DNA of 13,937 bases from positions 1 through 13,937 of the forward strand of contig JAWLCG010000097.1 of the NCBI GenBank assembly GCA_041687295.1, read 5' to 3'. Source of the stretch: JAWLCG01 sp041687295. GTDB lineage: Bacteria > Planctomycetota > Phycisphaerae > SM23-33 > FEN-1343. Positions 5,200-13,700 of this stretch are shown here, in pieces (the first letter of the stretch is position 1; each line of letters opens with the position of its first letter). The notes below the pieces were generated by a model, which saw only the letters and a program-made list of their open reading frames with translations, did no database searches and had not been told where the DNA came from. Both the position numbers and the translations under genes were made by a program.

Positions 5200-8100
5200 A
5201 TGTCGGAGTCCTCGCGGAAGCGTCGTACGGCGGTGTCGGGCGTGGCCGGTTGCCTGTCGGAGCTGCTGGAGCCGCGGCTGATGCTGTCGGGCACGCAGTA
5301 CGTGGTGAACAGCCTGGCCGACGTGGTGGCCGACGACGGTGTGGTGACCCTCCGCGAGGCTCTGCAGGCCGCCAACACCAACACGGCCGTCACGGCCGAC
5401 GTCCTGGCCGGCAGCGACGGCGAGGTCGACCGCATCACCTTCGACGTGCCCGCCCTGCAGGCCGAGGTGGGGCCGGGCAACCCGTTGGTCATCGCGCTGG
5501 ATGGCACGGCACTGACGGTCTCGGACGGCTTGGAACTGTCGGGCCCCGGCGCCGACGTCCTGACCGTAGACGCGGCCGGCAAGAGCGGCGTGTTCGCCAT
5601 CAGCGGTGAGAGGGCCGTGGCCCTGTCCGGCCTTTCGATCATTAACGGCAACAGCACCTATGGCGGCGGGCTGCACATCGGTGCGGCCCAGACGGCGCTG
5701 ACTGACCTGACAATCCGCGGGTGCCGGGCCAGCTTGGGCGGAGGCGGCCTCTACAACGCCAGCCGCAGTCTCAGGCTGTCGAACGTCATCGTGAGCGGCA
5801 ACCAGAGCGGCTACTCCGGGGGCGGGATCCACCACGCCTCGGGGCTGTTGGCGATGGCCCATGGGGCCGTTCTGAACAATGCCGCATCGGTGGGAGGCGG
5901 CATGTACGCCGCCCAGGGCGAACTGGCCCTGTCCGACGTCACCGTCAGCGGCAATGCCGCCCAGAGCAACGGGGGAGGCATCTACGGCCACATCGCCGCC
6001 AAGGTGATCCTCGAGAATGTCGACGTGAGTGCCAACACCGCCGCCTGGTCGGGCGGGGGAGTCTACAGCAGGGGTATCCTGAGCGTGACGCAAGCCGCTT
6101 TCACGTGGAACACCGCGGGGCGCGGTGGCGGAGGCCTCTGCTGCGTCGCGGTCGCGGGCGGGCACAACTGGCCCGCTATAGCGACTGTGTCCCGGACGCA
6201 GTTCCAGCACAACACCGCTGGGTGGTGGGGTGGCGGTGTGTCCGTGGAAGGCAGTGAGTTGGTTCTGACGGAGAGCCTGGTAAGCCAGAATACGGCTCCA
6301 AACGGCGGGGGCGTCTGGTGCAGCATCACCGGCGACCAGGCCGTGATCCCCGGAACGCTCACGATGAGGCACGTGACCGTCAGCGACAACTCCGGCGGCG
6401 GCGTGGACCTGATGAACAACTGGGGAAACCCTTGCACGGCCACGCTGGAGTCCGTGACCGTCAGCGGGAACGCCGGCGGACACGGTGGCATTCATAACAG
6501 CGGTACGATGACACTGACGGACGTGGAGGTCAGCGGCACATCGTCCCAGTACGCTGTTCATAACGAGACTGGCGGACAGCTGCGGATGATCGGCGGCGTC
6601 ATCCGCGAGAACGGCGGCACCGGAGTTCTGAACAGCGCGACCATGGAACTGCGGGACGTTGCGATCCTCGACAACCATCAGGCCTACTTCAACGGGGGCG
6701 GGATCATCAACTCGGGCAGCCTGACCCTCGTCCGTGCTGTGGTCAGCGGCAACTCAGCCTGGTCGGGCGGCGGGATCGTCAGCGGCGGCTCCAGTTCGCT
6801 GAGTCGTCTTGTTGTCATCGACAGCGAGGTCAGCGGCAATGCGGCCCTGCATTCATGGGGTGGCGGGCTTTACCTGCACGGTACGGGCGAGGCCATGCTG
6901 GCGAATACGACCGTCAGTGGGAACTCGGCCGCCCAAGAGGGCGGCGGAATTCACAGCAGCGGCACGCTGACGCTCATCAACGTCACCGTCAGCGCCAATC
7001 ATGCCTCGCTGGCGAGCGGCGGTCTTCGAAGTTACGGGCAGTCGACGCTGCACAACACGCTGCTGGCTGGCAACACCGCAGGCGAGGAGAGAGGCCCGTC
7101 CGACCTGGTTGGCGTCGTTGGCCAAGGCAGTTCGCACAGCCTCGTCGGTGTGGCCATCGAGGCCGTAGGGCTGGTCGACGGCGTGCAGGGCAACCGTCTA
7201 GGCACCAGCAATATCCCATTCGACGCCCTGCTCGGCCCCTTGGCCGACAATGGCGGCCCTACCTGGACCCACTCCCTGCTGGCGGACAGCCCCGCCATCG
7301 ACGCCGGCAGCGACGAGCGGGCCGCCGAGGCGGGGCTGACTGCCGACCAGCGGGGCCTGGCGTGGTTCGACGGCGACGGGGACAGCGTCGTCCGCGTGGA
7401 CATCGGCGCCTTCGAATGGCGGCCGCCGACGACGGTGACGGCCTCGCACGTCTTCTACAACAACAGCGGCCTGGACGGCTTCGACCCAGCCGCCAACGTC
7501 GGCGATGACGCGGCCATCGATGCGACCAAGCAGCCCATGCTGGCGGGGCAGGCGGTGTCGGCGGCGAATCTCACCAGCTACGCCCGCGGCCTCAACGGGC
7601 TGATGTTCGACATCGCCGACCTCGGCGGCCGGGGCGTGACGGCTGGCGACTTCACCGTCCGCCTCTGCACCGACGGGGCCACCTGGGCGACCGGGCCAGG
7701 CCCGGCCGTCAGCGTCCGGCCCGGCGCGGGCGACGGCGGCAGCGACCGCGTCACGCTCACCTGGCCCGACGGGGCGATCAGCGACGTTTGGCTGGAGGTC
7801 ACCGCCAACACCAGTCTGGGCTTGGCTGAGCCGCAGACGTTCCGCGTGGGCAACCTGCGGGGCGACGTCAACGGCGACGCCGTCGTCGACGACCGCGACC
7901 TGAGCATCCTGCTGGGTCACTGGGGCGACAGTGGCGCCGCGGCCGCCGACGGCGACGCCACCGGCGATGGCCGGGTCGACGACGCGGACCTGAGCGTCCT
8001 GTTGGGCCACTGGGGCGACTCGCTGGTCGACCTGGCCGCCCTGGCCGCCCCGCCCGACGTCGCCGCCGCCCCGGCCGAGGTGCTGGCCGCCCCCGCCCCG

Positions 8101-8607
8101 CTGGCCCAGGCGCCGACAACGGAGGCGGTGGCCGCCCCCACGGCCGTCCTGCCCGACGTCGCCCGCACGCCTCCCGCCGTCGGGGCTCGACAGGGCGATG
8201 GGCAGACCCTTCGCCCGATGCGGCCAACCCCCGCGGCCCTGGCGTCCCTGGCCGCGGGGCCCGAGGCGGCTCAGGCCCAGGGGCCGGAAAGGGGTCAGGA
8301 ACCTTTTCTGCGTCTTCCCCCCCTGCCGGGCCTCACTGCGTTCGGGCCGGAAAGGGGGGGCCGGAAAGGGGTCAGGAACCTTTTCTGGGGGCCGGAAAGG
8401 GGTCAGGAACCTTTTCTGGGTCTTCCCCCCCTGCCGGGCCTCACTGCGTTCGACCCGGCCTACGCGCTTTCCAGCCAAAGCGGCGACTCGGTCGCCGCAC
8501 TCCATACTCCCCGGACGCCCTGTGCGGCCGAGGATTGCATATTGTATACAATCGAGATCTCGCAGAGCACGGGGTCGGGTTGGAACGGAACGCGGGCGGG
8601 GGACTGA
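5200..8607 (+). CDS. LEPR-XLL/CSLREA beta-helix surface protein with choice-of-anchor Q and dockerin domains
   Basis: A 1135-residue predicted extracellular protein. Residues 9-31 carry the planctomycete LEPR-XLL motif (SELLEPRLMLSG). A CSLREA segment follows at about 34-59 (VNSLADVV...VTLREALQAAN). Residues about 130-660 are many short right-handed beta-helix turns of the VSGN...GGG(I/L) type. A choice-of-anchor Q type module is at about 677-742 (LADNGGPTWTHSLL...SPAIDAG...DIGAFEW), then a module starting ASHVFYNNSGLDG (about 745-886). A type I dockerin pair lies at 888-943 (DVNGDAVVDDRDL, DATGDGRVDDADL, each with LLGHWGD). After an Ala/Pro-rich tail (945-1027) the frame enters tandem palindromic repeats, so residues after about 1027 are probably not native protein. 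The ATG at 5200 has AAAGGGG 6 bases upstream. Likely role: surface display or calcium-dependent binding; no enzymatic motif was identified. Confidence 0.9.
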   Translation: MSESSRKRRTAVSGVAGCLSELLEPRLMLSGTQYVVNSLADVVADDGVVTLREALQAANTNTAVTADVLAGSDGEVDRITFDVPALQAEVGPGNPLVIALDGTALTVSDGLELSGPGADVLTVDAAGKSGVFAISGERAVALSGLSIINGNSTYGGGLHIGAAQTALTDLTIRGCRASLGGGGLYNASRSLRLSNVIVSGNQSGYSGGGIHHASGLLAMAHGAVLNNAASVGGGMYAAQGELALSDVTVSGNAAQSNGGGIYGHIAAKVILENVDVSANTAAWSGGGVYSRGILSVTQAAFTWNTAGRGGGGLCCVAVAGGHNWPAIATVSRTQFQHNTAGWWGGGVSVEGSELVLTESLVSQNTAPNGGGVWCSITGDQAVIPGTLTMRHVTVSDNSGGGVDLMNNWGNPCTATLESVTVSGNAGGHGGIHNSGTMTLTDVEVSGTSSQYAVHNETGGQLRMIGGVIRENGGTGVLNSATMELRDVAILDNHQAYFNGGGIINSGSLTLVRAVVSGNSAWSGGGIVSGGSSSLSRLVVIDSEVSGNAALHSWGGGLYLHGTGEAMLANTTVSGNSAAQEGGGIHSSGTLTLINVTVSANHASLASGGLRSYGQSTLHNTLLAGNTAGEERGPSDLVGVVGQGSSHSLVGVAIEAVGLVDGVQGNRLGTSNIPFDALLGPLADNGGPTWTHSLLADSPAIDAGSDERAAEAGLTADQRGLAWFDGDGDSVVRVDIGAFEWRPPTTVTASHVFYNNSGLDGFDPAANVGDDAAIDATKQPMLAGQAVSAANLTSYARGLNGLMFDIADLGGRGVTAGDFTVRLCTDGATWATGPGPAVSVRPGAGDGGSDRVTLTWPDGAISDVWLEVTANTSLGLAEPQTFRVGNLRGDVNGDAVVDDRDLSILLGHWGDSGAAAADGDATGDGRVDDADLSVLLGHWGDSLVDLAALAAPPDVAAAPAEVLAAPAPLAQAPTTEAVAAPTAVLPDVARTPPAVGARQGDGQTLRPMRPTPAALASLAAGPEAAQAQGPERGQEPFLRLPPLPGLTAFGPERGGRKGVRNLFWGPERGQEPFLGLPPLPGLTAFDPAYALSSQSGDSVAALHTPRTPCAAEDCILYTIEISQSTGSGWNGTRAGD
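8281..8452 (+). repeat. Tandem cluster of REP-like units inside the 3' end of the dockerin gene
   Basis: The unit begins GGGCCGGAAAGGGG, contains the hairpin-forming AAAGGGGTCAGGAACCTTT and, when complete, ends with TCTTCC-C-rich-TGCCGGGCCTCACTGCGTTC. Copies are 8281-8343 (full), 8344-8357 (only the first 14 bases), 8358-8387 (core only) and 8389-8452 (full). The two full copies differ by about one base over their length. The first and last copies are 108 bases apart, so both are read in the same frame (QEPFL...LPPLPGLTAF) by the host gene. The core hairpin also occurs inverted at 4905-4923. Confidence 0.85.
8541..8562. repeat. Two abutting perfect palindromes
   Basis: ATTGTATACAAT (8541-8552) is directly followed by CGAGATCTCG (8553-8562); each is its own reverse complement. 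They lie in an AT-rich island of otherwise very GC-rich DNA, inside the non-native tail of the dockerin reading frame. They may be an operator-like site or part of a dispersed repeat; nothing else supports a function. Confidence 0.5.
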
Positions 8608-8918
8608 GCGGGGGGCCGACCGGGGGGTTCTGGCGAAACGAACCCAATTCGACAAAGAGCAGGTGCCTGCACTGCAATGGCTTGTGTCGCAAATCCGCGC
8701 CGCGAAACGAAGCCAATCCGCGCGGGCCGAAGACGTGGCTGCGGACGGCGCAGCCACGTCACCGGGGCACGGGGACGCCTTCGGCGGCGGGCGGGGCGTG
8801 TCTGGCGAAAGTGGCGAAACGAACCCAATTGGGCAGCGGGGCGTTGTGCCGGAGCGGCGGCGGTGCGAGAATCCCCCTGGCCTGGCCACGCCGGCTGGGC
8901 GAGGAGACGCCACCGCTC
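8608..8918. repeat. Repeat-rich gene-free region with GAAACGAACCCAATT units and a 12-bp hairpin
   Basis: Three related units occur on the plus strand: TGGCGAAACGAACCCAATT at 8631-8649, a diverged CGCGAAACGAAGCCAAT at 8701-8717, and TGGCGAAACGAACCCAATT again at 8812-8830, immediately preceded by a partial TGGCGAAAG at 8803. Between them is a perfect hairpin with 12-bp arms GACGTGGCTGCG (8732-8743) and CGCAGCCACGTC (8749-8760) and a 5-base loop. No T-run follows it. An open frame crosses the region upstream of the pseudouridine synthase, but its composition is that of the repeats and I see no protein family in it. The promoter for the downstream gene is not evident. Confidence 0.7.
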
Positions 8919-10625
8919 GTGAAACACAGACGCAAAGAGCCGGCCGGGACGGGCCCCCTCGGCGGGGGGGCTCGGATCGTCCACGAGGACGCCGACCTGC
9001 TGGTCGTCGACAAGCCGGCCGGCCTGATCTCGGCCCGGCCCAACGACACGACCGGCAGCACACTGTTCCACCACGTTCGGCGGTACCTTCGCCGCCAGGG
9101 CCCGGGCCGGCGGGACGCGGGGTGGGTCGTCCACCGCCTCGACCGCGACGTGTCGGGCCTGCTGGTCTTCGCCAAGACCGAGCCGGCCTACCTCGCTCTC
9201 AAGGACCAGCTCAAGCGGCGGCAGGTCCGCCGGCGGTACCTGGCCCTGGTCGAGGGCGAGATGCCGGTGACGCCGGCGGGGCCTTGGCCCTTCATCGACG
9301 CGTTCCTCACCGACGCCGGGCCGACCCGCCCGGTGCGGTGGAGCCATAAGCCACCACCGGATAATGCGATAGGGCCGGGACGCGAGGGCCCCCAGCGGGC
9401 GGTGACCTACTACCGCGTCCTGGCCGTCGGCGGCGGGCGGAGCCTCGTGCTGGTCCGCCTGGAGACGGGACGCAAGCACCAGATCCGCGCCCACCTGGCC
9501 AGCCTCGGCCATCCGGTGGTGGGCGACCGGCTCTACGGCCCCCGCGGCGACCGCCTGGCGCTGCACGCGTGGGAGCTGGTCTTCGCCCATCCGGTGACCG
9601 GCGAGGCGCTGCGGTTCACCTCCGCGCCGCCGGCCGAGCTGTTCCGCGCGCCGGGCCTGGACGCGTCCATTCTCTCGCAAGTCGAGGCGGAGCAGCCACC
9701 TGAAGCCCCCGCCCCGCCGCCGGCCGGTCGCGAGGCCCCGGCCCGTCCCGCCCGTGAGGCCGAGGCCGGCTGGGACCACGTCGCCGGCTGGTACGAGCGG
9801 CTCGTCGGCGAGCGGCGGAGCGATTACCACGAGGCCCTGGTGCTGCCGGGGGTGCTTCGGCTGATGGCGGCCCGGCCCGGCGAGCGGGTGCTCGACGTGG
9901 CCTGCGGCGAGGGCGTCCTGTGCCGCCGGCTGGCGGAGTTAGGCGTCTCGGCCGTCGGTGTGGATGCGTCGGAGCAGCTCATCGAGGCCGGCCGGCGGCT
10001 GGCCCGGCCGCTGGCGACGAAGGCCCGGCCAGAACTGCTCGTCGGCGACGCCCGCAAGCTGCTGGAGCTGCCCGCCCTGGCCAAGGGCCGAGGGGCGTTC
10101 GACGCGGCCTGCTGCGTGCTGGCGCTGATGAACATCGAACCGTTCGAGCCTGTGCTGCAAGGGGTTACGGCCCTGCTTCGGCCGGGCGGCACGTTCACGG
10201 CGGTGATTCTGCACCCGGCCTTTCGCAACCCGGGCCACACGTCATGGGGCTGGACCGAGCCGGCCGAGCCCAAGGCCCCGCCCCGCGGCAAGGGCCCGGG
10301 CGGGCGGCGCGGGTCCAAGCCTCGCCCATTCAAGCAGTTCCGGCGGGTCGAGGCGTACCTTTCCGCCATGCACCGGCAGATCGTGATGAACCCCGGCCAG
10401 GCCGCCCACGGCCAGCCGGCCATCACCACGGTGACGTGGCATCGGCCGATGCAGACCTACGTCAAGGCCTTCGCCGAGGCGGGCCTGCTGATCGACGCCC
10501 TGGAGGAGTGGCCCAGCCATCGCGTCAGCGAGCCGGGCCCGCGGGCGGCCGAGCTCGACCGCGCCCGCCGGGAGATCCCCCTGTTCCTGGCCCTGCGAGG
10601 CCGGCGGGTCGACAGCCGGCGGTAA
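8919..10625 (+). CDS. Fusion of RluA-family pseudouridine synthase and class I SAM methyltransferase
   Basis: A 568-residue two-domain protein. Residues about 18-250 are an RluA-type RNA pseudouridine synthase: VHEDADLLVVDKPAGL near 21-36, HRLDRDVSG at 72-80 with catalytic Asp75, AVTYYRV, and ETGRKHQIRAHL from 182 with GHPVVGDRLYG. There is no S4 domain. A Pro/Ala/Glu-rich linker (about 252-284) leads to a Rossmann methyltransferase, with motif I VLDVACGEG at 324-332, VGVDAS as the acidic loop, and C-terminal IPLFLALRGRR. The methyltransferase has a basic Pro/Gly/Arg/Lys-rich insert at about 446-478. The target is presumably RNA; the exact site is unknown. The frame is open upstream of 8919, but that DNA is repeat. 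I chose the GTG at 8919 because it starts about 20 residues before the conserved domain; GAGGAG lies 12 bases upstream, which is rather far. No stop or frameshift lies between the domains. Confidence 0.9.
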   Translation: MKHRRKEPAGTGPLGGGARIVHEDADLLVVDKPAGLISARPNDTTGSTLFHHVRRYLRRQGPGRRDAGWVVHRLDRDVSGLLVFAKTEPAYLALKDQLKRRQVRRRYLALVEGEMPVTPAGPWPFIDAFLTDAGPTRPVRWSHKPPPDNAIGPGREGPQRAVTYYRVLAVGGGRSLVLVRLETGRKHQIRAHLASLGHPVVGDRLYGPRGDRLALHAWELVFAHPVTGEALRFTSAPPAELFRAPGLDASILSQVEAEQPPEAPAPPPAGREAPARPAREAEAGWDHVAGWYERLVGERRSDYHEALVLPGVLRLMAARPGERVLDVACGEGVLCRRLAELGVSAVGVDASEQLIEAGRRLARPLATKARPELLVGDARKLLELPALAKGRGAFDAACCVLALMNIEPFEPVLQGVTALLRPGGTFTAVILHPAFRNPGHTSWGWTEPAEPKAPPRGKGPGGRRGSKPRPFKQFRRVEAYLSAMHRQIVMNPGQAAHGQPAITTVTWHRPMQTYVKAFAEAGLLIDALEEWPSHRVSEPGPRAAELDRARREIPLFLALRGRRVDSRR

Positions 10626-10649
10626 TCCCCCCCTCTCCAAAATGGACGG

Positions 10650-10679
10650 TTGACAGGAACCGCCCCCATGATGCATGGT
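10650..10679 (+). promoter_or_regulatory. Possible promoter for the secreted beta-helix/LamG gene
   Basis: A perfect -35 hexamer TTGACA (10650-10655) lies 25 bases after the fusion gene's stop. After an 18-base spacer, CATGGT (10674-10679) is only a weak -10 match. It would give a leader of about 100 bases before the ATG at 10786, consistent with independent transcription of the surface-protein gene. The rest of the 160-base gap holds the ribosome-binding site and a short CAGGA-ac-TCCTG palindrome. Confidence 0.35.
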
Positions 10680-10785
10680 TTCACCCGAGGAAACTTCCGC
10701 GCGAGCGGGGGTGGCAGGAACTCCTGACCGGGCCCGATCGGATCGGTGGCCTGGGCGGGCATTTCTCTGGATCAGGGAGAGCGTG

Positions 10786-13700
10786 ATGGACGTTCGCGGA
10801 GTGCAGCGACGGGCGGTCTGGGCCCCCATGGTGGCGGTGAGCCTGCTGGTGAGCCTGCTGGCCGGGGCGACGGCCTGGGGACAGGAGCCGGCCTTCTCGT
10901 GGCAGAAGTCCTACGCCAGGGTCCTCGAGACTGGTGAGTTGGAGTGGGCCCCGGAGCCTTTCGATTTCCAGGCCGGGCCGTCCGTCCGCTACATCGACTT
11001 TGAGGGCGGCAACGACGCCGCCGATGGCCTGACGCCCGAGACGGCCTGGAAACACCACCCCTGGGACCGCAGCGCCGCCGGCAACGCCAAGGCCTGCTCG
11101 GGCCCGCAGACCTACGTCTTCAAGCGCGGCGTGATCTATCGGGGACAGCTCACCAGGAGTGAATCGGGCACCCCCGACCAGCCCATCATCCTGACCAGCG
11201 ACCCGGCATGGGGCGAGGGCGAGGCCGTCATCGCCGGCTCCGTCCCCGTTACTGGCTGGACGCAGGGCGCCCGGCACGGCGACATCCCCGACGCCGGCAA
11301 AGTCTGGGTCGCCGCCGTCGACACCCTGCCGCGAAACGTCTGGATGGTGAACGACGCCGGCGAGGTCACGCGCCTCCGCCTGGCCCGCACGCCCAACTGG
11401 GTCATCAGCGACCCCGAGGACATCAAGAGCGAGTGGTGGGTCTGGGAGCAGCCGGAGTTCTGGAAGCCCGAGAACGTCTACAAGACCCAGGGCGTCAATG
11501 GCCGAGTGCATTTGGGCATTGACCGTCAGCACATCACGCGCAAGCCGGATTACTACCTCGGCGCGGTGGTCTGGACCGAGTGGGGCATCGTGATGGCCAC
11601 GCCCTACCCCACGCGCGTCGAGGCCGTCGACACCGAGCGCAGGGGCCTGGGCTTCCAGGGCCCCTACTACGGCGACAGCGAGGTAATCCGCCCGGGCCAC
11701 CGCTACTTCCTCGAGGACAAGCCCCACTACCTCGACGAGCCGGGCGAGTTCTGGTTCGAGCGCGACGGCGAGAGTAACCGGGGACGCCTCTACGTCCGCC
11801 TGCCCGAAGACGCCGACCCCAACACGGTCCGCATCGAGGCCGCCCGCCACATCAGCCTGATCGACCTCAAAGAGGCCCGCCACCTGCGGGTCAGCGGCCT
11901 GAGCTTCCACTTCACCAACGCCTTCTGGGACTACACGCAGCGCGAGTTCATCCACCCGGACATCGACGGTGCGTGCATCCGCATCCAGGGCACCTTCGAG
12001 GACGTCGAGGTCGCCCACTGCCGCTTCGGCCACGTCAACAAGGCCATCCGGTTCAAGGCCAGCGACACCGGCCGGGGCGACCAGGTCGTGATCCGCGACA
12101 ACGACATGTACGATCTCGACGGCGCCGGCATCGAAGTGGGAGACTCCAGCCGCTTCGGCAAGTCCCAGCCCCCCTTCGGGCGTCTGGGCGACGTGAAGGT
12201 GCTGCGCAACCGCATCCACCAGACGGGCGTGCGGCCCATCCGCCGGCAGTTCGGCCACACGGTGGAGCTCAACTACCCCCAGACGGCCGAGGTCGCCGGC
12301 AACATCATCAGCCGCACCGGCGGGGCGAGCATCTTCGTCTTCGGCGGCCGGGAGGGCAACGTCATCGATAACCGCCTCCTCAGCCGAATCCTGATCCACC
12401 ACAACCGCGTGGAGGACTCGCTGCTGAACACCAACGACTGGGGCGGCATCGAGACCTGGCACGGCGGGCCCCACTACGTCTTCAACAACATCTCGGGCAA
12501 CCCCGGCGGCTTCTGGAACTGGAAGTACCGCTACGACAAGTACAACGCCCGCTTGGGCTTTGCGTTCTACCTGGACGGCTCGAACAAGAACTACCTGTTC
12601 AACAACATCGCCTGGGGCCGCGACAACACCCCCGACAGCAAGTACGCCAACGAGGTCGCCTTCTACGAGGCCGGCCCGCGCTACCTCAACAACTACTTCA
12701 ACAACACGGCCTATAAGTTCCGCCTGGGCTCGCAGTGGTCGCCCGCCCGCGGCTACCACTGGGCGCTGGGCAACGTCTGGGAGGACATCAGCTCGTGGGT
12801 CTTCATCCATGGCCCGACCAAGGAAGACGCGCCCGGCACCGAGAAGAACGAGTGGCCCCACCACACGATCGCCTACGCCCGCAACGTCTTCCATAACATC
12901 AGCGAGCAGTTCGGCACTTTCGAGAACAACGCCCGCCTGCACGAATCGGCCGAGTCGTTCCGCCAGGCCCTGCAGCAGCGGCAGGCCCTGGCCACCGACC
13001 TGGGCGTGATGGCCGACGGGCCCGTCCTGCAGGACCCGGCCAACCACGACTTCCGCCCGCGGCCCGGCTCGGCCGCCATCGACCAGGGCGTGCGGGTCTT
13101 CGTGCCCTGGGCCCTCTACGCGACCGTCGGCGAGTGGCTGTTCTACCCGGCCGGCAACGACCCGACAGTGATCCTCGATGAGCACCACCTGCAGACCGAC
13201 TACAACCTGGGCGACCGTCAGCACCGGCAGATCCCGCTGACCGTCGCCAACGCCGATGCCGACAGCTACGGCCCCAGCCCCCTGGAAGACTGGATCGACG
13301 GCGCCCTGACCCTCAACGGGACCGACCGCTACGCCTTCGCCTCGCACGAGACGATGACCGCGCCCTACGAGCTCAAGCACACGATCGGCCGGGGGGCCAA
13401 TGCCACCGTCATCGAGCGCACCATCGTGGGCGCCGAGCTGATGACCCCCGACATCCACACCAGCAACCTCATGGTGGAAGTCATCTTCAAGGCCCAGAGC
13501 CCCCAGGGCCAGGCCGTGCTCGTCGAGAAGATGGACCAGGCCGGCTACAGCCTGCACCTCGCCTCGGCCGGCCAGGTCGTGTTCAAAGTCGTCGGCAACG
13601 GCGCCAGCGCCGAGCTGGCCAGCCAGGCCATCCTCACCGACGGCAAGTGGCACCACGTGATCGCCGAGCTCGATCGCCAGGCCGGCACGATGACCCTCTA

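Noticed and set aside
5002..6678. A 558-residue minus-strand frame across the leader and start of the dockerin gene
   Set aside because: It has no recognisable motifs, a composition typical of an antisense shadow, and overlaps a clearly coding plus-strand gene.
8631..8835. CRISPR-like array from repeated GAAACGAACCCAATT units
   Set aside because: There are only three copies, one diverged, with unequal spacers and no cas genes nearby.
8535..8918. N-terminal extension of the pseudouridine synthase frame back to 8535
   Set aside because: The frame is open but consists of dispersed repeats (WRNEPN, AKRTQL) with no ribosome-binding site at the upstream start; the GTG at 8919 fits the domain boundary.
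7198..9063. A 621-residue minus-strand frame reading the palindromic repeats as protein (ARQGGKTQKRFLTPF)
   Set aside because: It is translation of the repeat units plus antisense of the dockerin gene; there is no start context and no family.
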